Below, one piece after another: positions 1 through 6,466 of a stretch of 9,472 nucleotides of DNA (positions are counted from its first letter, which is position 1; each line of letters begins with the position of its first letter). The notes below the pieces were generated by a model. That model had not been told where the DNA came from and made no database searches. It worked only from the letters and a program-made list of their open reading frames with translations. Source of the stretch: Spirochaetaceae bacterium (GTDB lineage Bacteria; Spirochaetota; Spirochaetia; B11-G9); contig DAOWMA010000051.1 of NCBI GenBank assembly GCA_030643345.1, positions 1 through 9,472 on the forward strand, read 5' to 3'. A program made the translations under genes and the position numbers.

Positions 1-597
1 AATCATATAAAAATTTCGGCCGGTTCTTGTTTTCTTCATAAAAATTGAAGCTGCTATCACAAAAACTATTGCAATTAGTACTCTTGGGGTAATTAAGGGA
101 AAGATCATTTCTGACAACCAATCAGACACTGCGAAAGCATCGTCTGAAGAAAGACTGACTGTGTTACCTCCGGTTACCGTATAGATAGCCCCCTGAAGTA
201 TAGTCATCATTCCCAATGTTACTATAAAGGAGTTGATTTTAGCCTTGGCAACCAGAATTCCATTAACAAGCCCGATAATTCCACCGGCTAATATTGCCAC
301 AGGGACACTTCCTCCAAACCCTAAATACTCCTTTAATGCTAATCCTATTATTCCCGAAAAAGTAACAACTGTACCAATGGTAAAATCAATCTGCCCAATT
401 ATAAGTATAACTGTAAAACCAATAGCCACAGTTGCATTCATGGCCATAGTCCTCATTATTGTTGTAAGGTTAAAAACATTGAAAAACCTTGGAGCAAATA
501 AAGTCATAAAAAGGAAAATAAAAATAAATAAAATATAGATTCTGTTCCTGTCTGCAAATGTAAGCATTGAAGCTTTGTTAATATTTTTTTTAAGCAT
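1..597 (-). CDS. Sugar ABC transporter permease 2, RbsC-like, 3' end outside window
   Basis: Inner-membrane permease of the ribose/galactose/xylose importer family (BPD_transp_2). The first 199 residues are present and the C-terminus is cut by the window edge. The start ATG at 597-595 overlaps the last codons of permease 1 by 8 nt (GATGCTTAA), which suggests translational coupling. A short basic N-terminus precedes a strong hydrophobic segment at about residues 20-35, and more membrane segments follow at about 55-68, 78-90, 97-115 and 170-184. GQIDFTIG (68-75) matches the family's GGxDLSxG motif, and the visible end, KKTRTGRNFYMI, matches the conserved cytoplasmic loop (T-x-x-G-R-x-x-x-A-I-G) of RbsC-type permeases. 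It probably pairs with permease 1 as a heterodimer. The substrate cannot be read from the sequence. Confidence 0.92.
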   Translation of the reverse strand, partial: MLKKNINKASMLTFADRNRIYILFIFIFLFMTLFAPRFFNVFNLTTIMRTMAMNATVAIGFTVILIIGQIDFTIGTVVTFSGIIGLALKEYLGFGGSVPVAILAGGIIGLVNGILVAKAKINSFIVTLGMMTILQGAIYTVTGGNTVSLSSDDAFAVSDWLSEMIFPLITPRVLIAIVFVIAASIFMKKTRTGRNFYMI

Positions 598-1645
598 CGT
601 CCCGCCCCATACTTCTTAATGATTTGGCATTTATACCAACAACCAGGATAAAAATTAAACCCCGAATCATATCCTGTGAAAAAGTCCCAACTCCCAGAAG
701 AGTCATAATATTGTTCATAAGTCCTATAATCAAAACACCTCCCAGAACTCCAATTATGGTTCCCCGTCCACCAGCCAGGGTCATCCCGCCAATTACAATT
801 GACGTAACAGCTTTGAAATCGTAACCTGTCCCATTGTACCAGGCACCAACACGGGACAGGGAAGTAATAGTAAGCCCGGCAAGAGTTGCTGTAAGTGCAC
901 AGATAATAAAAGCCATACCGATAATTCTTTCTGTATTTATACCGGAAAACCTGGCCGCCTTTTGTGCAGAACCGGTCATCTTCAACTGCATTCCGAATTT
1001 TGTTCTTTTCATAACAAAATTCAGTACAAATGTAAGGACAATCAGTATTACCAGAGGTAGAGCAATTTTATTAAAAAATCTTAATCTGTAGATAGAATCA
1101 AAAAGGTCGCTTGCTCTCTGAGTCTTTGCTATCATATCCGGATAGATCTGCTTGTTAACCCAGACCAGTCTTATAACACCCAGAGTTACATAATTTACAG
1201 CAAGAGTCCAGATAATTGGATTTGCCTTGTATTTACCTACTGCCACTGCATTTATCAGACCTATGAGCAATCCGGCCATGACAGCAGCAATTATCGCTGG
1301 TAGAAACCCATACTGAAGCATATGTACTGCAATAATTCCTGTTAACGCCATGGTTGTAGGAACTGACAGATCAGCAAAATGACCTGAATAGGTTACAAAC
1401 GCCATTCCAACAGCTACTATACCCAACATGGAAACTGCATCAAGTATATTCATCATGTTTTGAGTAGTTAAGAAATTATTAATTATTCCAAAACTTTGAA
1501 GAATAATCCCAGCCAGTAAAAACAAAAGAGCGACAGCATATATTCCTGCATAATGAATAACCTTTCCAATAATATTTACACTGGTAGCTCTGGTATCAAT
1601 CTGTTTGATTTCCTGTGTTGTCTCACCCAATTTTGTATTCTCCAT
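590..1645 (-). CDS. Sugar ABC transporter permease 1, RbsC-like
   Basis: Complete 351-residue inner-membrane permease of the ribose-type importer family, slightly longer than E. coli RbsC because of a hydrophilic N-terminal tail of about 28 residues. About eight to ten hydrophobic segments can be seen, the first at about 33-52. The C-terminal half has the family hallmark GYDFKAVTSIVIGGMTLAGG (274-293), followed by RGTIIGVLGG and a terminal TM segment at about 326-343. The usual GGxDLSxG motif is altered to GHFADLSVP (88-96). The ATG at 1645 lies 2 nt after the ATPase stop (TAG-AT-ATG) and is preceded by GAAGG inside the ATPase end, so the start is well placed. It is expected to form the translocation pore with permease 2 and to be powered by the ATPase. 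Confidence 0.95.
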   Translation of the reverse strand: MENTKLGETTQEIKQIDTRATSVNIIGKVIHYAGIYAVALLFLLAGIILQSFGIINNFLTTQNMMNILDAVSMLGIVAVGMAFVTYSGHFADLSVPTTMALTGIIAVHMLQYGFLPAIIAAVMAGLLIGLINAVAVGKYKANPIIWTLAVNYVTLGVIRLVWVNKQIYPDMIAKTQRASDLFDSIYRLRFFNKIALPLVILIVLTFVLNFVMKRTKFGMQLKMTGSAQKAARFSGINTERIIGMAFIICALTATLAGLTITSLSRVGAWYNGTGYDFKAVTSIVIGGMTLAGGRGTIIGVLGGVLIIGLMNNIMTLLGVGTFSQDMIRGLIFILVVGINAKSLRSMGRDDA

Positions 1646-1647
1646 AT

Positions 1648-3171
1648 CTATAGACCTTCACCATTGGCAGCAAGAAGTACACTTTCCTCAGTACATTCCT
1701 CTTTAGCCATCTCTTTTATAATTTTACCCTTCCGCATTATCAATACACGACTGGACAAAGAGACAAGTTCAGGAAGATCAGAAGAAATCAGAATTACTGT
1801 ATTACCTTCTCCCGATAATCGTTCTATGGATTGATGTATTGTCATTTTTGCACCAATATCAACACCCCGGGTTGGTTCATCCAGTATCATAACTCTAGGC
1901 TCACATGCCATCCATTTAGCCAGTAAAACCTTCTGCTGATTACCTCCTGATAGATTTCCTACAATCCTTGAGGGATCCGGAGGATAGATTGAGAGTTCCT
2001 CAATGAGTTCATTTACTTTATCAATCCCTTCACCTTCCTGATAGATACCTTTCTTTATCAACTCAGGGATTAAACCTGCTAATATATTCTCTTTAACATC
2101 CAGTCTTAATGCCAAACCTTCAATATTCCTGTTTTCAGTCAGATATATAATTCCATTTGCAACAGCCTGACCCATATTTTTTAGAATAATTTCTTTATTA
2201 TCCAGAAAGACCTTTCCAGAATCCTTTTCATCAAGCCCAACAAGAACTCTGGCAAGCTCACTTCTTCCGGCACCTGACAACCCACAAATACCAAGTATTT
2301 CACCTTCATAGGCACTAAAAGATACATTATGAAAAAAACCATATCGGGATAATTCTTCGACACCCAACCTTTTATTCTTTTTGGTATGACTTGTATGGGA
2401 ATAGAACTCTGTAACAGATTTACCTACCATCATCTGAACAAGTTCTCCACTTGTTACTTCGTTAATTCCTTTTGTCCCAATTTTTTTGCCATCCCTAAGT
2501 ACTGTTACTCTATCAGCTACTTCAAAAATTTCAGGAAGATGGTGGGAAATATATACAATAGCCAAACCGCTTTTTTTAAGATTATGAATTATTGAAAATA
2601 AACGTTCTACTTCTTCCCTTGAGAGGGCCGAGGTGGGTTCATCCATTACCAGAATATGTGGATTATTACCAAGAGCCTTGGCAATCTCTACCAACTGTCC
2701 TTCATGCTGACTAATCTCTTCTATCTGAAGCATTGGATCCAGATGATCCAGACCTACCATTTCCAAACAGCGTTTTGTTTCATTTACAATCTGCTCCCTG
2801 TCCAGAAATAATCCTTTCTTCGGTAATCGACCTATCAGCACATTTTCAGCTATACTCAAGGGCATTGCCAGGCTTAATTCCTGGTAAATCATTTCGATTC
2901 CATTCTTTTTTGCGTGGGCAGGTGTATGTAAATCTATCTTTTTTTTATTTATGTAAATATCTCCGGAATAATCATCAAATGAACCTGCAATCATTTTCAT
3001 CAGGGTTGATTTTCCAGCCCCATTCTCCCCAATAAGTGCATGAACTTCACCAGCTTTGACATTAAAATCTACATTATCAACAGCAAGAGTTCCAACAAAC
3101 TGCTTACTTACAGACTTCATTTCAAGAGCAACCCCAAAGGACTCAGCACTCCTTATCACTTCATCACTCAC
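1648..3171 (-). CDS. Sugar ABC transporter ATP-binding protein, RbsA/MglA/XylG type with two ATPase domains
   Basis: Complete 507-residue cytoplasmic ATPase with two tandem nucleotide-binding domains, the usual length for RbsA/MglA/XylG. Domain 1 has Walker A GENGAGKST (48-56), Q-loop Q97, Walker B VMDEPT (175-180) and switch His210. Its signature is unusual: ISQHEGQ (153-159) where relatives have LSxGxQQ. Domain 2 has the degenerate Walker A GLSGAGRSE (297-305, Lys replaced by Arg), signature LSGGNQQK (407-414), Walker B LDEPTRGVD (430-438) and no switch His (ISSDLPE). This active/degenerate asymmetry is normal for the family. The start is GTG at 3171, preceded by a strong GGGAGGT Shine-Dalgarno 5-6 nt upstream. 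It opens the transporter half of the operon after a 213-nt gap. The substrate is not deducible; a monosaccharide is likely. Confidence 0.96.
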   Translation of the reverse strand: MSDEVIRSAESFGVALEMKSVSKQFVGTLAVDNVDFNVKAGEVHALIGENGAGKSTLMKMIAGSFDDYSGDIYINKKKIDLHTPAHAKKNGIEMIYQELSLAMPLSIAENVLIGRLPKKGLFLDREQIVNETKRCLEMVGLDHLDPMLQIEEISQHEGQLVEIAKALGNNPHILVMDEPTSALSREEVERLFSIIHNLKKSGLAIVYISHHLPEIFEVADRVTVLRDGKKIGTKGINEVTSGELVQMMVGKSVTEFYSHTSHTKKNKRLGVEELSRYGFFHNVSFSAYEGEILGICGLSGAGRSELARVLVGLDEKDSGKVFLDNKEIILKNMGQAVANGIIYLTENRNIEGLALRLDVKENILAGLIPELIKKGIYQEGEGIDKVNELIEELSIYPPDPSRIVGNLSGGNQQKVLLAKWMACEPRVMILDEPTRGVDIGAKMTIHQSIERLSGEGNTVILISSDLPELVSLSSRVLIMRKGKIIKEMAKEECTEESVLLAANGEGL

Positions 3172-3384
3172 TTACTACCTCCCTCAGCTCTCCTTCGTTG
3201 TAATCATAGATCGCTCAATACATCAAAATCCAATATCATCTTTCATTTCTATTTTTTTTCTATTTCACTTCTATTTCATTTTTATGATAAACCTCTGTTT
3301 TCCATCCCGCAACAGGACTTTTTTAGAATCAAACAGTAATTATTAGCCACTAATGATTCTACAATTCAAAAACACTCATTTTAT
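3172..3384 (-). other. 213-nt intra-operon gap with a hairpin and an A-rich repeated tract
   Basis: No gene is visible between the UroD-like A stop and the ATPase start. Read on the minus strand it holds, in order: an imperfect hairpin (9-nt arms 3358-3350 and 3346-3338, loop TGG, one C/A mismatch), nested in a longer inverted repeat AGAATCA/TGATTCT (3360-3354 and 3331-3325); a purine-rich tract at about 3283-3238 in which TGAAATAGAA occurs twice, 11 nt apart; a weak promoter-like pair TTGGAT (3233-3228) and TATGAT (3208-3203) with a long 19-nt spacer; and the ATPase Shine-Dalgarno. No U-tract follows the hairpin, so it is not an ordinary terminator. It may stabilise or process the mRNA, or allow separate expression of the transporter genes. 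These roles are inference. Confidence 0.5.
3203..3233 (-). promoter_or_regulatory. Weak candidate internal promoter for the transporter genes
   Basis: TTGGAT (3233-3228) and TATGAT (3208-3203) on the minus strand are separated by 19 nt, and the -10 matches consensus at 5 of 6 positions. The spacer is longer than ideal and the -35 is weak, so this could be chance in an AT-rich region. It would start transcription about 25 nt upstream of the ATPase GTG. Confidence 0.2.
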
Positions 3385-4644
3385 TTATACTATATCAGGA
3401 ATATCATACTCTCCCAGTTCAAGGGGATAATTCCCATATTCTCTTACAAGCTTAACAACATAGTCATATCTCTCCCCGGATACAGAATGGGGAACAGAAT
3501 GATCAGATTGAAAAATAAAACCACCACCCTTTCCTGCATTAAGTTTCCTAAGAACATAGGCCTTAAGCTCATCCATTGGAAGATCAGCCCACTTCATGAC
3601 ATCCATATTCCCGCAAAACCCCATACTATGACCGTACTCTTTTCTCAGATTCAGAACATCCAGCCCGGATTTTGCTTCCAGGGGATTGTAGGAATCGATA
3701 CCAATCTCTATATAGTCCTTGTAGATAGCCCTGGCATCCCCGCATCCATGATAGATAACCGGTAGATTATTTTGGTGGCAGACATGGGTAATCTCTTTTA
3801 CAACAGGTTTAAAATATTTTCTCCAGTAATCCGGAGAGAAAAGCATCCCGTTCACATAGGCCACATCACCCCAAATTACCATTCCGGAAAGAAGACCATC
3901 CGCAGCTTTTATCTGGGCCTTGGTTATTTCAATAACAAACTCTCCAACCCTTTTAAGGAATTTCCCCAGTTTTTCAGGATATAATCCTATCCAGAGATAC
4001 ATGTTTTCAGAACCAATAATACGCCATCCCTCTTCCTGAGATTCACATATACTTCCATACACAGGAAAATCATTGTAAAGAGATTTTACTGTATCGATCC
4101 ATGGGGGTGAATTCAATGCAAAACCATCGCCAACCCCGGCAATCAGATTGTCGCCGGCACTATAATATCTCCGGTCATCCCAGGGATCATCAAACTCAAA
4201 GGCCTCCATTTTTTCAACAGTATCCGTATGGAACTTTGTAAAGGCAGGCATAGTTATCGACATATTTTTTTTGACTTCAGATTCAAACCCTGTTCGGACA
4301 ATTACTTCTTCAGGTGTATTTTTAATAAACTCAAAGTTTTTAATATGAGGGTCCATATTGGGAACAGTGGTTATCCAGTCAAGATCGTAATAGGAATAAA
4401 TATCCGTATCTTCCGGTAAGTTCAGTTCTTTCTTCCATCTATCAAGAAACTGACCCCAGAAATAATCCCCCACCGGTATTCGATCGGCTTCTTCATGACG
4501 CAGGGTTTTATTCATCCTGTCCAGTTTTCCCAGACAATCCGGAGTACGTTTCAGTTCAGCCGACATCTCCTTAGATCTTACTTCAAACATACTGGTCCCC
4601 TCACCTACCAGTATTTTTCTATCCTTTTCATTTTTGCTTTCCAA
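3385..4644 (-). CDS. Uroporphyrinogen decarboxylase (URO-D) superfamily protein A, function unknown
   Basis: A 419-residue cytoplasmic protein with a predicted URO-D TIM-barrel fold. The recognisable N-terminal signature is LDRMNKTLRHEEADRIPVGD (41-60). Other marks are WGD at 258-260, the metal-site-like HGCG (299-302), FCGNMD (343-348) and GGGFIFQSDHSVP (373-385). The HxC motif resembles MtaA-like methyltransferases. At the position where those have a third Cys ligand this protein has His382, and Cys344 is an alternative third ligand. It is longer than HemE (about 350 residues), lacks other heme-gene neighbours and sits in a sugar operon, so I do not call it HemE. The start is TTG at 4644, 15 nt after UroD-like B, with AAGGAG 7 nt upstream. 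ATG at 4590 (residue 19), preceded by GAGGGG, is a possible alternative. Substrate and reaction are unknown. Confidence 0.85.
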   Translation of the reverse strand: MESKNEKDRKILVGEGTSMFEVRSKEMSAELKRTPDCLGKLDRMNKTLRHEEADRIPVGDYFWGQFLDRWKKELNLPEDTDIYSYYDLDWITTVPNMDPHIKNFEFIKNTPEEVIVRTGFESEVKKNMSITMPAFTKFHTDTVEKMEAFEFDDPWDDRRYYSAGDNLIAGVGDGFALNSPPWIDTVKSLYNDFPVYGSICESQEEGWRIIGSENMYLWIGLYPEKLGKFLKRVGEFVIEITKAQIKAADGLLSGMVIWGDVAYVNGMLFSPDYWRKYFKPVVKEITHVCHQNNLPVIYHGCGDARAIYKDYIEIGIDSYNPLEAKSGLDVLNLRKEYGHSMGFCGNMDVMKWADLPMDELKAYVLRKLNAGKGGGFIFQSDHSVPHSVSGERYDYVVKLVREYGNYPLELGEYDIPDIV

Positions 4645-4651
4645 GTAAAAA

Positions 4652-4657
4652 CTCCTT
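4652..4657 (-). promoter_or_regulatory. Shine-Dalgarno site supporting the TTG start of UroD-like A
   Basis: AAGGAG lies 7 nt before the TTG at 4644 and directly after the stop codon of UroD-like B (TAG at 4662-4660). This placement favours the TTG over the in-frame ATG 54 nt downstream. Confidence 0.65.
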
Positions 4658-4659
4658 TT

Positions 4660-5913
4660 CTACAATCGAAAATCCCTGGCTGCTTCATAGAATGCCAGAA
4701 TATTCTCCGGGGACACATCCGGCATAATATTGTGGATGTTATTAACTACAAACCCACCACCGGGAGCAAATATCTCCATTCTCCTGATTGTTTCTGTTTT
4801 CACCTCTTCAGGGGTACCGTGATTAAATATTTCCCGGGGGTCCATGGAACCGCCCCAGAAAACAACATCCTTACCAAACTCTCTCTTCAGTCTGGCTGGA
4901 TCCATATCATGACAGTTTGTCTGAACAGGATTTAGAATTTCAATTCCCTCTTCAATCAAATCCGGAATATACTGATAAACAGAACCGCAGGAATGGAGGA
5001 AAGTATGCATTGACGAATTTTTATGAACATAATCGGACATTTGCTTTCTGTGGGAATGAAAAAGGTCCCTATAGATATCAATACTCATAAAGGGTCCGGA
5101 ATCCATTCCAAGATCATCTCCAAAGCGAATAATATCTACAATATCACCTACACTATCACAAACTTTTTCTAAACCTTTCATATGGCGTTCCATAAGAAGT
5201 TCTATCAGGATTGCAGCATTTTCTTTTTCTATATAAAGATCCATCAGGAAATTATCCATTCTACGGATAAAGGTTCCCCATTCAAACAGATTACCGCCGA
5301 AAACAATCATCAATGCCTTATCTGTTGTTTCTCTTAAATGAAGGGCACCTTTACGAAGATTTGCCCAGAAATCCGGTTCTGATGCATGGTCCCAGGGGCT
5401 ATGAACAAGTGACTGCCACAATACTTTATCCATGGCCTCATCAAGGAGCTCATCCATTGCTGCACGACTATCGGGATAACCATCAACAAAAGGGAAAACA
5501 GTCTCATCAAAAAATGTTGCCCCTTCAGGCATAGTTGCAATTCGTGTACCATCTTTATGAAAGGCATTCCAGTTTCCTTTTTCATCCTTTACCGGATTAA
5601 ACCAGCTGGGATAGTATCCTACTCTTCCATTTGCCATTTCAACTTCTTTCCAGTCATCATCAGAGGCATTAAAAGTTCTTCCGATATCCAGAACATCCAG
5701 TCCCAAAAGATCGACCAGCTTTTCTCCAGGCTGAGCCAGCTGCTGAACAACATCATAAATCAGTGTCGGTTGGTCCTTCCATTTCAGATGCTTCATTAGG
5801 TTATCATGGGCAATTGCTGAGATTCCGGAACTGGGATTTGATCCCAAATCGATCGGTACCCTGTCTGATTCCTTATGATTAATAGCTGCTAAAACTCTAT
5901 CTCTTGATGTCAC
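4660..5913 (-). CDS. Uroporphyrinogen decarboxylase (URO-D) superfamily protein B, function unknown
   Basis: A 417-residue cytoplasmic protein with a URO-D-like fold. The N-terminus SRDRVLAAINHKESDRVPID (3-22) is the family's typical opening. RFGDDLGM (263-270) matches the conserved acidic loop, HSCGS (307-311) gives a His-x-Cys metal motif, and WGGSMDP (353-359) and GGGFVVNNIHNIMPDVSPEN (385-404) follow the usual order of barrel strands. His394 falls where MtaA-type relatives have the third Cys ligand. It shares the architecture of protein A but few identical residues, so this is not a recent duplication. The start is GTG at 5913, with AAGGAAGGG about 5 nt upstream, overlapping the mutarotase stop; the gap is 12 nt. 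Such proteins are often seen near sugar transporters without a known reaction. A methyltransfer or decarboxylation role on a sugar derivative is only a guess. Confidence 0.87.
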   Translation of the reverse strand: MTSRDRVLAAINHKESDRVPIDLGSNPSSGISAIAHDNLMKHLKWKDQPTLIYDVVQQLAQPGEKLVDLLGLDVLDIGRTFNASDDDWKEVEMANGRVGYYPSWFNPVKDEKGNWNAFHKDGTRIATMPEGATFFDETVFPFVDGYPDSRAAMDELLDEAMDKVLWQSLVHSPWDHASEPDFWANLRKGALHLRETTDKALMIVFGGNLFEWGTFIRRMDNFLMDLYIEKENAAILIELLMERHMKGLEKVCDSVGDIVDIIRFGDDLGMDSGPFMSIDIYRDLFHSHRKQMSDYVHKNSSMHTFLHSCGSVYQYIPDLIEEGIEILNPVQTNCHDMDPARLKREFGKDVVFWGGSMDPREIFNHGTPEEVKTETIRRMEIFAPGGGFVVNNIHNIMPDVSPENILAFYEAARDFRL

Positions 5914-5925
5914 CTACACCCTTCC

Positions 5926-6249
5926 TTATTCCTGATGAAATACTTCTTCCATATCTGTCCACCATTCACCATCTTTTCGACCATCTACAGGTTCCTGCAA
6001 GGGTTTCATAATGTCCCACCATTCCTGTGTTTTAGGATCTGCAGCCATTTTTGCCATATCAGCTTCAAAATCTTCTCCAACATATTCCATATAAGCAAAA
6101 AGCAAACCATTGAAATGGTAAATTGAATAATTCCTAATATTACACTCAGAAATCATACTGGTTATTTCAGGCCAAATCTCTGAATGATACTTCTTATATT
6201 TTTCCAGATTCTCTTTTTTCAACCCTATAAGTTGACCTAAACGCATCAT
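5926..6249 (-). CDS. L-rhamnose mutarotase family protein (RhaM-like)
   Basis: A 107-residue cytoplasmic protein of the RhaM (DUF718) family, a dimeric ferredoxin-like fold that interconverts the anomers of L-rhamnose. The length is close to E. coli RhaM (104). Matching features are YKKYHSEIWPEI (18-29), with Tyr18 and His22 aligned to the active-site Tyr and the proposed proton-donor His of the E. coli enzyme; NYSIYHFNGLLFAYMEY (40-56), the core beta hairpin; EWW (76-78); and the C-terminal MEEVFHQE (100-107). It is the first gene of the operon. The ATG at 6249 has AGAGGA 8 nt upstream; a second ATG follows at 6246. No rhamnose isomerase, kinase or aldolase is adjacent, so the substrate could be rhamnose or another (deoxy)sugar, and I leave the symbol blank. 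Confidence 0.9.
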   Translation of the reverse strand: MMRLGQLIGLKKENLEKYKKYHSEIWPEITSMISECNIRNYSIYHFNGLLFAYMEYVGEDFEADMAKMAADPKTQEWWDIMKPLQEPVDGRKDGEWWTDMEEVFHQE

Positions 6250-6269
6250 AATTTTTTCCTCTTTAAATT

Positions 6270-6297
6270 ACTTTACCACATTTTTATCTATTGTCAA
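6270..6297 (-). promoter_or_regulatory. Predicted sigma70-type promoter of the mutarotase/UroD/ABC operon
   Basis: On the minus strand, TTGACA (6297-6292, perfect -35) is followed after 16 nt by TAAAGT (6275-6270, 4 of 6 to TATAAT). Transcription would begin near 6263, leaving about a 14-nt leader that contains the AGAGGA ribosome site of the mutarotase. A large palindrome lies directly upstream of the -35. Confidence 0.6.
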
Positions 6298-6300
6298 GTA

Positions 6301-6328
6301 TAATTTTACTAAATATTTAGCATAATTA
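6301..6328. promoter_or_regulatory. 28-bp near-perfect palindrome, candidate operator
   Basis: The inner 12 bp, CTAAATATTTAG (6309-6320), is a perfect palindrome. The symmetry extends outward to TAATT/AATTA at the ends, with only two mismatched base pairs out of 14. The centre, between 6314 and 6315, is a TpA step. It lies 4 nt upstream of the operon's -35 box, about -51 from the predicted start. The divergent LacI-family protein is the obvious candidate ligand, but a LacI-type site usually has a central CpG, so this assignment is inferred from position. Confidence 0.6.
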
Positions 6329-6410
6329 ACTTTAAAATTTATCAAGCAAACATAAAACTAGTATATATTGCATGGAGACAGCTTTAATTGGGGTATAAAA
6401 AGCAAATCGA

Positions 6411-6438
6411 TTGACATTATCTGATTTAGTGATAAAAT
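6411..6438 (+). promoter_or_regulatory. Predicted sigma70-type promoter of the LacI-family regulator gene
   Basis: TTGACA (6411-6416, perfect -35) and TAAAAT (6433-6438, 5 of 6) are separated by 16 nt. Transcription would start near 6445, giving a leader of about 22 nt with AAGGG before the ATG at 6467. The spacer holds ATTTAGT (6424-6430), which matches a half-site of the palindrome at 6301-6328, and TAAATATT recurs at 6444-6451 around the start site. Autoregulation is possible but the matches are short. Confidence 0.65.
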
Positions 6439-6456
6439 ATTGGTAAATATTATTAT

Positions 6457-6462
6457 AAGGGA
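6457..6462 (+). promoter_or_regulatory. Ribosome binding site fixing the lacI-type gene start
   Basis: AAGGGA ends 4 nt before the ATG at 6467. An in-frame TTG at 6440 would add nine residues, but it sits next to the predicted -10 box, upstream of the likely transcription start, so the ATG is chosen. Confidence 0.7.
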
Positions 6463-6466
6463 AAAT

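Noticed and set aside
233..538. Plus-strand open frame of about 100 codons opposite permease 2
   Set aside because: It lies antisense to a clear membrane protein gene, has low-complexity composition and no ribosome site; it is a shadow frame.
3325..3360. Rho-independent terminator after UroD-like A
   Set aside because: The inverted repeat is AT-rich with a long loop, and the minus-strand transcript continues into A residues, not U; plus-strand Ts lie on the wrong side.
3385..5913. Calling the two UroD-like genes hemE (uroporphyrinogen III decarboxylase)
   Set aside because: They are about 60 residues longer than HemE, carry HxC metal-site motifs of the methyltransferase-like branch, and lie in a sugar operon with no heme genes.
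6344..6406. Direct repeat AAGCAAA at 6344-6350 and 6400-6406 as a regulator site
   Set aside because: Seven identical bases 56 nt apart are easily expected by chance in AT-rich sequence and show no symmetry.
6440..6466. TTG start at 6440 adding nine residues to the LacI-family protein
   Set aside because: It overlaps the end of the predicted -10 region and lies upstream of the likely transcript start; the ATG at 6467 has a good AAGGG and gives the normal family N-terminus.
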